This document shows, piece after piece, positions 34,286 to 45,010 of a DNA stretch of 64,000 nucleotides; within the stretch, counting starts at the first letter, position 1, and each line of letters opens with the position of its first letter. The notes under the pieces were generated by a model, which saw only the letters and a program-made list of their open reading frames with translations, was not told the origin of the DNA and did not search any database. The stretch lies in the NCBI GenBank assembly GCA_030620095.1, contig JAUTXW010000109.1, positions 124,001 to 188,000 on the forward strand. Reading direction: 5' to 3'. The translations under genes were made by a program, and so were the position numbers. The DNA comes from Kuschelorhynchus macadamiae (Eukaryota > Arthropoda > Insecta > Coleoptera > Curculionidae).

Positions 34286-35271
34286 GCTGACGTTTCGCCA
34301 AAATCACATTTGGCATTTTTATTTATGATATACTTCGAGAAAGAAGCTCTTGAGAAAGCAAGTTTAAAACCCAAATTATGGATTCGTTATGTGGATGACA
34401 TATTTATTATATAGCAACATGGTCATGCAGAGCTCGAAAAATTTCTGACTCACGTAAATTCAATCCACCCCAGAATACAATTTACTTTAGAGCTAGAGGA
34501 AAACAATAAACTACCATTTTTAGATGTTTTGGTCACAAAACTACATAACGGGCATTTCGAATATACCGTGTATAGAAAACCAACATATACAGACAGATAT
34601 TTAAATGCAAAATCACATCATCACCCAGCACAAATTCAAGCTGTGGCAAATACTCTAATATCTAGATCCGTGCGACTAACTGAAACACAGACGAGACAAA
34701 ACGAACTTAAGGTAATATCTAGTGCTTTAAAGAAAAATGGCTACACAAATTGCACCATAGAGAAAGCTATTAACGCACAGATTTCCCGAACAACGAACAA
34801 CAAAAAATATGAGCCGGGAAAACAACGAGTAGTCTTACCATATCTAAAAGGCACAACAGACAGAATCGGAAGAATTCTGAGGAAACACAACATACAAACA
34901 ATACACAAGCCACAAACAACTATAGGTAAACTACTCGGAAACCCAAAAGATAAAATCAAACTGGAAAACCACGGAGTGTACAGTATTCCGTGCCAGGACT
35001 GTGAAAAGTTGTACGTAGGGCAAACTAACAGGCGAATATCAGCAAGAGTGGAAGAGCATAAACTCAGCATCAGAAATAAACAAACAACCTCAGCTTTATT
35101 CCTACATCATCAGGACACCGGCCATAAAATAAATTTCGATGGATGTAGGGAGATTGCCAATATAGAACATTATAAGACCAGAATAATCCGAGAATTAGAA
35201 ATTGAAAAACAAGGAGATTTGAATAAATGGGACGAATCATTAAAACTACCAACAGTATGGAAGACAATAAT
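34286..35271 (+). pseudogene. Penelope-like element, 5'-truncated RT plus GIY-YIG nuclease
   Basis: The frame starts inside the RT (a SPKSHLAFLFM-type motif, then YFEKEAL), continues with the catalytic RYVDDIFII, and hits an in-frame TAG at 34412-34414. It then runs on through LPFLDVLVTK and YRKPTYTDRYLN, typical of the Penelope RT thumb. The C-terminal domain (34976 to about 35150) is a GIY-YIG endonuclease: GVYSIPCQDCEKLYVGQT, RISARVEEH, and HKINFDGCREIA. The polypeptide ends near WKTII before a TA microsatellite (35276-35327) that artificially extends the frame. The 5' half of RT is missing: homology starts exactly beside the right TIR of the mariner, and no Penelope sequence is seen left of 31001. 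Confidence 0.88.
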
Positions 35272-35272
35272 C

Positions 35273-35275
<3 letters not shown>

Positions 35276-35327
<52 letters not shown>
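35276..35327. repeat. TA microsatellite
   Basis: About 52 bp of alternating TA at the 3' edge of the Penelope-like fragment, followed by AATGGAACACCCTGTA, a right-type mariner terminus. Confidence 0.9.
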
Positions 35328-35563
35328 CAAGTTTTGTTTTTTTAAATGGAACACCCTGTATATTCTAAATATTTTCCCTTCATACTTTCCTATACCTATC
35401 TCCACCCGTTTTCGAAATATTAATTAATTTTCAACTTACACGATAAAAAACATGACCTTAATTAAACTTTGTTTTTTCCGTACTTTCAATTCATATAAAA
35501 TTGAAATTTGGGTAGTAGCTTAATAAACTCCAGGGTATTTAGTTTCAATATGCAAATAGAATC

Positions 35564-36820
35564 GATCGGGTGATCCAAAATTATTACTAATTACGTTACT
35601 TATAAGAGAACAAAAAAAAGGATAATGGAACATAAAACTTAACATAACATAACTTGAATTACCCCGAATTAATGAAAGGACGTGTGTGCGAATACAGAAC
35701 CATTTCATACATTTGAAAAAGACAATAAAATTAACATGTCTGATAGAGTCAAGAAAATATTACTTGTTTTAGTAAATGTTGAAAGTGTTGGCCATTGTAC
35801 TCCAAACATTTCAAAATGTGCTTTTCTGCACGGTGTGTAGTGGCTCTTCTAATTTCACTGGCATCAAGTTCTTCAATACACTGAACTACTCGTTGCCGTA
35901 ATTCTTCATTTATTTCGTACCGCTGTCATACACACTTTTTCTTTCAAGGTACCCCGTAATGGCAAATCGTCTAAATCAGCGATCTTCGAAAATTTGAAAT
36001 AGTTCTTGAGATATTTCTTGAGTGGAATGAGCCGGTGCTAAGCGTCAAGGTGTTACTAATAGTTGCGATATTCATCGGGAGTTAAATTGTAGAGGAAGTC
36101 ACTTAAAGTAGATCTCAATATGTGTAAGTATTTTGCAAAATACAAAGGTATACATTTGGAAACTAATTGTTTAATCTTTAAACAAACAAAAAACGTTAAA
36201 ACTGAATTTATTTTAAAACGTAGCCCCGTCAGTCCAAATAAATTTTCTAAAACTGAGTTCTTGGTATATAATATTCCGGTTTAAGAGCTTTAACTTTAGA
36301 CAATTTGAACAAGTACATGGAATTGACTGTAGATTTGCATGGAAGTATCCCAAGACATTTATAACATTATCTTTATCGGTAGTCACAGGGTTCGTTAAAG
36401 TATAAGAAGTCATAATTTCTGAAATTGTTCTGTATTGTCGCAAACTTCCTTTCGTTCAGTTGTGGCAAATCAGGATACAGCGTTAAATTTTCTGCAAGTT
36501 CTCGCTATTATTTTGCCCATGTAGAATAAAAAAACTTCATTTGAATATGTATTATTCAGATTAATTTTACACTGTTCGGACTAGATCATTTACTAAACGT
36601 CAATAATAATTCAAATCTCGTTTATTTCATTATTTTAAGACTCCTAGCAACGAACTATCATGGCTACCTGTGACAAAAACATCAAATCTCATAAATTCAT
36701 TAGAAATCGTGTTTTTTAGAAAATCCTGACGCTTTATGTATAGGAACATGTTATATTATTTGAAAGCAAATTGATGTAATTGAAGTAATAGAGTTAGCAA
36801 TAATTTTGGATCACCCTGTA
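35564..36820 (-). mobile_element. Decayed Tc1/mariner-superfamily element
   Basis: The left end contains GGGTGATCCAAAATTATTAC at 35568 and the right end mirrors it (AATAATTTTGGATCACCCTGTA at 36799-36820), giving similar TIRs of at least 40 bp. A broken minus-strand transposase lies inside. At about 1.25 kb it is close to the usual size of mariner elements. Confidence 0.75.
35749..36540 (-). pseudogene. Transposase remnant in the 35.6-36.8 kb element
   Basis: On the minus strand, 36443-36213 gives a frame with DNVINVLGYFHANLQ, like the linker of the family, and KFIWTDGATF at the first Asp. The centre, with the second and third Asp motifs, is largely deleted or scrambled. The C-terminus is readable at about 35935-35749: RVVQCIEELDASEIRRAT then HFQHLLKQVIFS and stop. 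It is a dead, internally deleted copy. Confidence 0.7.
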
Positions 36821-37233
36821 TGTTGTTGATTCGATAGAGCAGGTCCATTTACCCAAAAAAATCAAATTTTCAGAACAATCCCACCACCCGTTTTCCGTAA
36901 ACGCTAACCTACCAACGAACAATTTTTATACCAATATAAATTTGTAATTGGCTATGCGCAAGCTAGCTAAGCTAGAAAATTTGGTTCTAAATCGTTAATT
37001 ATTGTAGAGAGCTTAGTTATGTTATCAGGAAACTTAAGCGGCCTGTTGGTAGCAAGTAACCCTAGGTTAATATATACTTGGGTTTATCACCACTATTAAT
37101 ATTCCTCACATTTACATATTTCACAATAAAGTTATTCATATTGGTCTTTCTATTTAACATACTATATAAAACTTGTTCAAATTATGTCCATGACTTTCCT
37201 AATCAAATTATTTATATGTATTTTTTTTTTCAG
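36821..37233. other. Intron sequence before ankyrin exon
   Basis: AT-rich sequence ending in a long T-rich polypyrimidine tract and CAG acceptor at 37231-37233. No other feature was recognised. Confidence 0.5.
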
Positions 37234-37332
37234 GGCGGCAATACGGCTCTACATATGGCCTGTCAAGCAAACGAAGCCGAGACCGTCGAAATTTTAATAA
37301 ATAAGGGAGCTAACCTCAACTGTTTAAATAAG
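37234..37332 (+). CDS. Ankyrin-repeat exon (one repeat), ANKDD1A-like gene
   Basis: A 99-bp, 33-residue exon: GGNTALHMACQANEAETVEI then LINKGANLNCLNK, one canonical ankyrin repeat. It follows a ten-T polypyrimidine tract and CAG and ends in AAG before a GTAAGG donor; both boundaries are phase 0. It would join directly to the exon at 51299, whose sequence opens RLQTPIHIAA, which fits the repeat register. The same exon size and phase as 3792-3890 supports a repeat-per-exon gene structure. Confidence 0.85.
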
Positions 37333-38299
37333 GTAAGGAAACTCTAACTTTAATAAACCAAGGAGGTGCGCCTGGAAGTCAAATAGTCAATTTAGTGTAA
37401 TTTATATCTTACTGGTTTTGAGCAGGGTAAACTTGTTCGAGGTTTAGTGTTTATATTTTGTATACAATTTATTTAGTGGATGAATTATCTTTAAATATGT
37501 TTCACTAAGTTTTATGTTTTTCGATGAAATTAAAAGACTGTTAAATTAGCAGTTGAGTTTTTAATCTCGTGGGTTTTTTTTTCATTGAAAATATTACCCT
37601 TACTAATTTAAAACTTTAGTAATCTAGTGGATTAAATGAAAATGAAAATAATCGCTTTAATATTCAGGTGAAAGAGAAATGATTATAAATAATTTAAAAT
37701 ACCGGTTATTTTAGGCAAGAAATCTTATATAGGAGACAAAACATAATCATCTCTAAGAAAAAGGTAGATATTGAACTTCATATTTATAATAAATATTTTA
37801 CTTATCTTATTATCCGAAACTATTAGTTACAAGCATTATTAACACAATAATCAAGCTTTGGCCTAAAAAGACGCAATCTTGTTTCAGAACACAATCCGGC
37901 AACATAGAATAAATCTAACTTGCCGCTCAACTTTTTTCTCTCTAAATTGCTTCTGTAAACTAATAAAAACTTGAGCAGAGCAGAAAAACTAATTTATTGT
38001 ACCTGCTTTTTCAGGCACGGAGATTTTCTACTACAGTAAAGTCTTGTGTATTTGAAAATATAACAATTGAACAGTAGATAAAAAAAGATAAAATATTATA
38101 TGTATCAGTATCAACGCATACGAGAAACAAGAAATATTATATGTTTTTAATTTTTAGAGCCATAAAGTACCTTTATTGCGAAATTATTGACGAAAACAGT
38201 CTTCACAGTCAGATTTTTGCGGCAGCAGATAAAAAAACACTCCAGATATTCTCGAAGTAGCTTGTAAATCTTGATTCTTCGTTGCCACCTGTAAGTAGT
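37333..38299. other. Intronic sequence, no gene seen
   Basis: AT-rich intron sequence with no recognised repeat or coding homology. Confidence 0.4.
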
Positions 38300-38404
38300 G
38301 ATGATGCTCATTTTCAAGCCCTAGATACTTAAAAAATGTTTTCCTACGACCGTGCGGAAAGGGCCTACATTACGAAAGAATTTTAGTGCAAAACTTACTT
38401 TTGT

Positions 38405-38442
38405 GCACTAGTGTGGAAAGTGTTTACTTTCCGCACTAGTGC
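38405..38442. repeat. 17-bp-stem hairpin
   Basis: GCACTAGTGTGGAAAGT, a GTTT loop, then ACTTTCCGCACTAGTGC. The arms match with one mismatch. It lies at the very start of the recombinase fragment frame. Confidence 0.75.
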
Positions 38443-38783
38443 GCGAAAGTAAAAAAGGTGAAATAAAAACAAATCGAGAACTATGTTCAGGCCATTGCTT
38501 TAGAAGATCTTCGGCGACAATATTTTCTGACTCAGGAGTGGACAGCATAAATTTAAAGAGGCACGGCGGCTGGAAGTTCACTACAATAGCTGAAGATTAC
38601 ATAGATTATTCAGTGGAGAATAGAATATCCATTTCACAGATAATTTTAACCAAAAATATCACCACCTCTCGTCACTCAACCACAAATTCAGCCGCTGCAT
38701 TTTCGTTAAACCCCGTTAAACCGTTATTAGTGGAAAATTGTATTTACTTTACATTTCATGTAAATATTGTTAATAGCAATTAA
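38439..38783 (+). pseudogene. Tyrosine recombinase C-terminal fragment (Crypton-type)
   Basis: The frame carries the end of a tyrosine recombinase catalytic domain: SGHCFRRSSATIFSDSG with the H-x-x-R box, LKRHGGWKFTT with the following His/Trp box, and AEDYIDYS with the nucleophilic Tyr. This GHxxRRxSAT..LKRHGGW..AEGYI pattern is known from Crypton-type recombinases that are common in insect genomes. The upstream part with the first catalytic Arg is not readable in frame, so the copy is truncated. Its relation to any terminal repeats is unknown. It differs from the DIRS recombinase at 29212. Confidence 0.65.
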
Positions 38784-40335
38784 GATAAATCAAAATGTTT
38801 TAAAAACATGATTTTTAGTTACGGTTAAAAAATATTCATTTTTTACTTTAGCGTTTTTTGTATCCCAAACAAGTAAATGTCAACTTTGGCTTTTATGTCT
38901 TCAACCGATATTTGATATAGCTCGTCTCTCTTGCACCCTCTGCCTGCAATATCGATGATTAGCTTAAACTCATTACGCAAACATTTTTGGTGGTATGCGT
39001 TAAAATATCTTCGACATTGTTTTTGACAAATACTTTTACCTTTTTAGTCTTCCGATATTTTTCTCTTTGAGCAGATTGATTTGCAACGTTGAATATTGGC
39101 TTCATGACTGCATAGGTAAAATTAACGACTACATCGATAAAAGTGAATCTTGAATAACTATTAATCCCGCAGGTTGACTAAACGGGTTTAATATCCCTGA
39201 TATTTATTTTATAGCCACAAATATCTCAATATTGGCACCAAATTTGAACGCATTATATTTTATTAACTTGACTGACAATCAATCAAAAAGCCAGAAACCT
39301 AATATTTTATGAATATGTAAAAGTTGCATAATTTGCACGGATCGTAGGGTAAATCTTTTACGACATACGTGTAAAAAGTTTGTTTAATTCCATCGTTTTA
39401 ATCCGAAAATGTATTAAAGTAGTGAAAGGCGCATATTGGTGTTTCAACTGAGATTCAAAATACTATTTTACTGACGCTTACTGCAATATTAACACGGATG
39501 CCGGTAGTGAGTCGCGATAACTGATTGAAAAACAAGCAGACGTTTCTAAGAAAAATACAAAAATATTGTTTTTATTTTATGAATGCTGGTTTTATATATT
39601 TTTCAGCTCATTTACCCGAAGTTAATTTGTTTATTTCATTTATGACATTAATAAAATAATAATATTATAAATACGTAATAATTTACATTAATATTGTTCT
39701 TTAAATGGTATTTTAGGGTTTTCAAAAATTACATGAAATACTTAGTATCGGAACTGTCAGGTCTTTGTTATTTATCTGATATTAAATATTTTGAGACTTG
39801 AATTTTGCAAATTGTCACCAACTTGGTTAAGCTTTAGCAAGGATAAAAAGAAACTGTTGTTTAATTCGTTAATTTTTAAATTACTGGTACAATATTGAAA
39901 ATATAATATTATAAATAGAACTATAAAAGCACAAATAGACAACTCTTACCACACTTATGTTCTGAAAATACAAAATAGTTTAACCACTAATTGAACATAG
40001 TTCCGGTCGTATATATTATTTAATAAAGGTACGGATATAACTCCGGGTTATGTAAATTTTCCTTACCTTTCAAGGGCGCACTTTTAACAATTAGGATTTA
40101 CCGCTATTTGAATAAGACCAACTCACTAACATAATTGAACAACCGTACTAAGATTAAGTAATTTTCTAATCATAATTTAATCGCGGAGAACGATAGTGTC
40201 CAGCTCTTTGATAAAATACGTACATGTTTTCTTTAAAGTGAAAATTGAATAGGGTCTCTTCTATACTCTAATGAGGTATATGGGTTTTCCTTATAATTTG
40301 TTACCCCCTTAAAACATTTATTTAAAAAGAAACAG
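38784..40335. other. Intronic sequence, no gene seen
   Basis: AT-rich intron sequence. No coding homology, TIR or tandem repeat was recognised. Confidence 0.4.
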
Positions 40336-41980
40336 AAAAAAAATTTTCACAAGTTGGCACTACCGTAAATTGAAAAACATATGACGATCGGAAAATTTAG
40401 AAATCACCTTCAACCTCGTTATTCTAAATAGAAAAAAATACCTATATATTTTTAAATTTTTGGATTTGGAATAACGTATAATATATCTATACTTGGAATG
40501 ATAGTATTGGTTTCTGAGCTATTCGACTTCAAAATTGCCCCTTATAAGAAATTCAACATACCATATTAGGTCTAGTTAGTCGTGGCTGCGATTCGCCCAT
40601 TACGAACTTGCTCTAGCCATGAAATGTCAACTGAAAAAAAATTAATTATTTATCAATAAATATATTTTAATTACGTTTTACGTTGAATTTAACAGAATAA
40701 TTATTAAAATGGTTTTTATTGAAGAATTAAAATTCAGTTAAATTACCCAAATCAGAATAATTTGTCAAGAGTAGTGCGTCAGTACAGGATCCAATATCCA
40801 GGGGCACTAGTTCCACGTAGAAAACCAATATGTCATATAGTAAAAAGTCATGCGGAAAGAAAAACTTTTCCCACAAAAAACAATCGAAAGCAAATGTGAA
40901 TGAAGAATTAAATATTTTATTGCATTAAGAAGGTAAAATATCTTTATATAATTGGAAATTTTTCTCAAAAATTAATTCTTAGAAAATCTATACAAATCAT
41001 TACCTGACGTAAGATTTTGTGGTCTGATAAAGCTTACTTTACCACAGCCGGCATATTTAATAGGAACAACAAAAATTTTTGGACAACACGGAATCCTCAT
41101 ATAATCAAAGAAAGGAAGAAGCAAGGGCGCAAGTCGTTGAATATATGATGAAGCATATTAGAAAACCAAATTATTGCACCAACTATTTTTGTGTGTATTT
41201 TGACAGGGGAACGCTATTTCAATGTCTTAAATAACGAGGTAGAGCACCATTCAAAGCAGTTTCCCATTCATCAGTATACTTGAATAATGTGGCACCAAGA
41301 CAGCGCACCACATCACAACGTGCAACTGGTTACCAATTTTTAAAATTGTCGGTATGGTTTGTGGATCGGAAAGCAAGGCCCAATTTGGTGGCCAGCAAAC
41401 AGCCCCAACCTCATATCAATAGATATTTTTTGTGGGGATATTTAAAAGGCTAAGTCTACATTAATAGAACCGATAACTTGGAGGATTTAGAATATTATAG
41501 AATTTTTGTCTGTTGAACTTAATTTTAATTTAATATTTTTTTCTTCGTCGATAAAAAGCATTTTCAATACCTTAAGTTCAATGTGAAACGTAAATGCAAT
41601 ATCATTATTGACAACAGTGTTGCCAACCTGGTACAAAGAACAAGTGTAAAATCTAGCCGCCAAAACAGTTAAATTGCAATAGATTTTCCAAAAAAAATTC
41701 TGAATTGGCAACAATGATTGACAACTAGTTATTTTGTTTTCACTTAAGATTTCATGGCTCCACGGCTAACTAGACCTAAAATAGTGTGTTGAATTTCTCA
41801 TAACGGGCATTTTTAAAGTCGAATAGCTCAAAAACTACTATTCCAAAATATTGAGAAAATAATGAAGATAATAAAAAATATACAGGGTCTTCTATTTAAA
41901 ATAAAGAAGTTGATGACGATTTTTAAATTTTCCAATCGTCATTTGTTTTTCAACTTAGCGTAGTGCCAATATTTTTCCGC
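40336..41980 (+). mobile_element. Highly decayed mariner-type element with ~0.25-kb TIRs
   Basis: The left arm 40336-40610 and right arm 41752-41980 are imperfect inverted repeats; both contain TTGGCACTAC, GAAAAACA.ATGACGAT, GAGCTATTCGACTT and TAGGTCTAGTTAG segments. Between them is a heavily mutated transposase. A left-type terminus TACAGGGTCTTC at 41881 lies inside the right arm, so the arms may include a second nested terminus. Confidence 0.65.
40740..41480 (+). pseudogene. Transposase remnant in the 40.3-42.0 kb element
   Basis: Across several frames one can read a GIFNRNN segment, NPHIIKERK, a WQDSAPHH-like second-Asp box near 41290, GPIWWPANSP and a YLKG/VY segment. Stops and frameshifts are frequent, and no frame longer than about 40 codons is continuous. 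It is recognisable only by motif order and is the most decayed of the transposases here. Confidence 0.6.
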
Positions 41981-42349
41981 CGTCCTTAAGAGCGGGTTAT
42001 GATTTTAGAACGCCACATAATTTTTAAATTATATCTTACTTCAATCTGTTTATTACAATGATGTTTGGCCTGGTGTGTACAAGTCCCTCAAGGGTCCAAT
42101 TTGAAACCATTAGTAATTGCTGTTTTTGTTATTTATTGGCAATTCATCTGAGGTTATCACATGCGATAAACTTTTCGTCGGTGATATCGGAAACTAGTGG
42201 CTATGACTATTGTAACAATGTTCTACTTTATTATATAACTAAAATGCTTGTAATAAATTGTATTGAAACATTTGAAAGTCTGCAGATATGTCCTTTACTC
42301 AGAAGCGTAATCAATTCAGTATTTTGTATTATTCTATTAATAGTTAAAA

Positions 42350-42920
42350 CCTCTTACAATGTGGCAAGTCTGAAAGCCTAGGTGTGACTTTTTACAGTCA
42401 ACTAACCTTTGTAACTCATGTTAAATCTGCTATGTCATTCGCGATGAAAGACTTGGGTTTTATTATTCGATACTGTAAAAAATCGAACAATGTTTTATCG
42501 CTTAATAAACGTTTTCGCTCTTTAGCACGATCTAAATTTGAATAATGTGAAAACTCTATAACTCTTAACTTACTATTTACCTTAATTGATATCCGGCTAA
42601 TCAAATTCTTTTTAAGGGTCTCGCGATTGCCCAAAAGACATTCATGAAATATTTATCCCTTAAAGTAAACAGCGTTTATACGTAAAAGAGTTAGGTAATC
42701 TTGTTTTGTTGAATTCCTATTATTTAAAACATAAAAGAATATTAAATTTCCTTATTTATATCCACAAAAACAGTTTCCTGGTATCCTTGCCAATTTATAC
42801 AATGATTTAGAATATTAATGCTTGCTCAATCAGATGTAAATTTACTGGCGCAGTATTGCCTCCTAGAGATCAGTCAACCATTTTTTTTGCAAAATTTAGT
42901 ATCATAAATGTTGTGATACT
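42350..42920 (+). pseudogene. Non-LTR (jockey-like) reverse transcriptase C-terminal relic
   Basis: With frame changes the translation reads ESLGVTFYSQLTFVTHV, then MKDLGFIIRYCKK, then RSLARSKFEYC and later YPLKVNSVY-like and DQSTIFFAKFSI segments. This is the order of the conserved region after the RT domain in jockey-clade LINEs (DLGV..D..L.F..HI, LGFI.R.C). Multiple stops and frameshifts are present. The RT catalytic box is not seen and no poly-A tail was identified, so this is an old fragment. Confidence 0.55.
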
Positions 42921-44199
42921 AATTAAAAAATAGTTTACAAGAGCTGTTAAAATTACTTACGTATCACGTACTACTTTACTCTGCAAATTCATCTCTCTTG
43001 GGCAAATAAGTTTATTCATATTAAATAAATAACTTATAATATGGAAACACACCATTCCTTTGTAATCAGTAAGTTAAATCAAAGAACTTTATTGAAAACT
43101 ACAAAAGAACTTTTAAATCTTATATCAACCATCTTTTTTCTATTTTTTAAATACACTGTGTGTTTGAAGAATTTATAAAAAACCTATTAAAAATAAATAT
43201 ATGTTTTAGTTTTTCAAAGCACGTTTTTGGCTCACCTTTCTTCTTATATTTATACATAATTTGGTATACAACATACTAAACTAAATTTTACGAGCGTTAT
43301 GTGGCATTCCATTAAATGTATTGCATACATTTGTATTTACAGTTTTTATAATTTTTCCTTCAATAATATTCAAAGCATTCCAAGAATGTAAATGTTACAT
43401 CTAAGAGATGGATATTATTAAATACATATTTTTGGCAAAGTCCAATTATACTTCAATTAGTCAGACCATCAGGCAGTTTTATAAATTACGCACGATGTTA
43501 CCAGAATCATGATTTAGGTGTACTTGTTTAGAAATACAATACAAACATTTTGCTTTAAAAAGACTACCGGGTAATTAATTAAAATGTATAAACGATCGGA
43601 GACCGATCAGGTCGCGGATTAGCAATATTGGCTATTGGAATCCGCAGAAATATCTCGATGGAGACAAAGTTGACATTAATTTAAGGGTAACTTATTTTCT
43701 ATTTGTTCGATGGTCTACTCTAAGTATACTCGGTATTTCCTTATATCCATTTTAACTGAAACGTAAAAAGCTAAGCAATGAAAGTATACAGTTTTAGAAT
43801 AATTTATTTCGGGTAATGTTGATTGAACTTATTAATGAAAATACAAAAAATATTACTCTATGAAAATAGATCTATCAGTTTTTTTTTGTGAAAACATTTA
43901 ATATATTTATAAGTGAAACCCATTTATGATAACTGAGAAATGTCTTTATTTATAAAACAGCTATTAGGTAGACAACTGATTCACTTAGAAATCGGCATAG
44001 GTTTTTGTGTGTGATAGAAAAACATACATATTTACCTTGTGACTTTATGATTTCCTCTTAATTTATTGTCTCGTCATCGGAAGTTAATTATCATTGAGGC
44101 GATTTAAACTTTGGATAAGGATACAATAGCGCGGAATAACCTTGTACTTGTTTTTCCATTAGGTTCTTTAGACCTAAATCTTTTCGGACCTCTACGATC
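42921..44199. other. Intronic sequence, no gene seen
   Basis: AT-rich intron sequence without recognised features. Confidence 0.4.
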
Positions 44200-45010
44200 C
44201 ATATTTTGCCTTGAATGATAAGGTGTCAAATTTCATATTTCTCATTATTTCTCGAAATATGACCAGAACCAATTTTCATCTTTTTACTTTCCTCGTAAAA
44301 GGGAAGTATTATAATCGTAAAAAATCACCCTCCGAGATATTAACAGATCTTTATGTTTCACGGTCCCTTGATGCGGAAAAACATGTTTTCACAATTTCGT
44401 CGGTCTGTCTGTCTGTCTTTTCGCGGCATAGCTGAAAAACTACTTATTCAATTGACTTCAAATTTTGGTTAAAAATTAAGTCATATGGGAGCGGCCTAGT
44501 GAAATGTTAAAAAAATTATTACTAAAAAACTACTTATCCCATTTATCTCAAGTTTTGCACAAAAATCAAGTATTATGTAGGATTTAACTTGTAAAATTTT
44601 AGTATAAATCCAAGATGGTAGAACAAAATGGCGGCTTAATAAAATATTTAAAAATTCAGCCTGAAAAACTATTTAATGGACTGATTTCAAATTGTGTGCC
44701 GTAACTAATTGTGGTATAGAGATGTACTAGTAAAACTGAGGTACTAATTCAAGATGGCGGAACAAAATGGCGGCTAAATAACACTTTTGTTACAGGTTAA
44801 CCTAGTATGGTAAAAATCCAACATGTCGGAAGAAGATGGCGGCCTAGTGAAACGTTAAAAAAAATATTACTAAAAACACTAATTATATACTTTACTTCAA
44901 ATTTTGCACAAAAATCAAGGGTTACATAGAAATAAACTGGTAACATTTCACATGGGAATGAAATGGTAACATTTTGATCATTATTAAAAAAATGGTTTTC
45001 CTTGTATCGA
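44200..45010 (+). repeat. Diverged repeats containing AAGATGGCGG segments
   Basis: A block with AAAAACTACTTAT..CTTCAAATTTTG..AAAAATCAAG recurs near 44441, 44525, 44665 and 44873, separated by AAGATGG(C)GG..AAAATGGCGGC segments. It is preceded by a GTCTGTCTGTCTGT run at 44403. Copies differ in length. It looks like an old repeat family with internal periodicity; no protein is supported. Confidence 0.5.

Noticed and set aside
34529..35368. Long C-terminal Tyr-Ile repeat on the Penelope-like protein
   Set aside because: It is only translation of the TA microsatellite at 35276-35327; the real protein ends before it.
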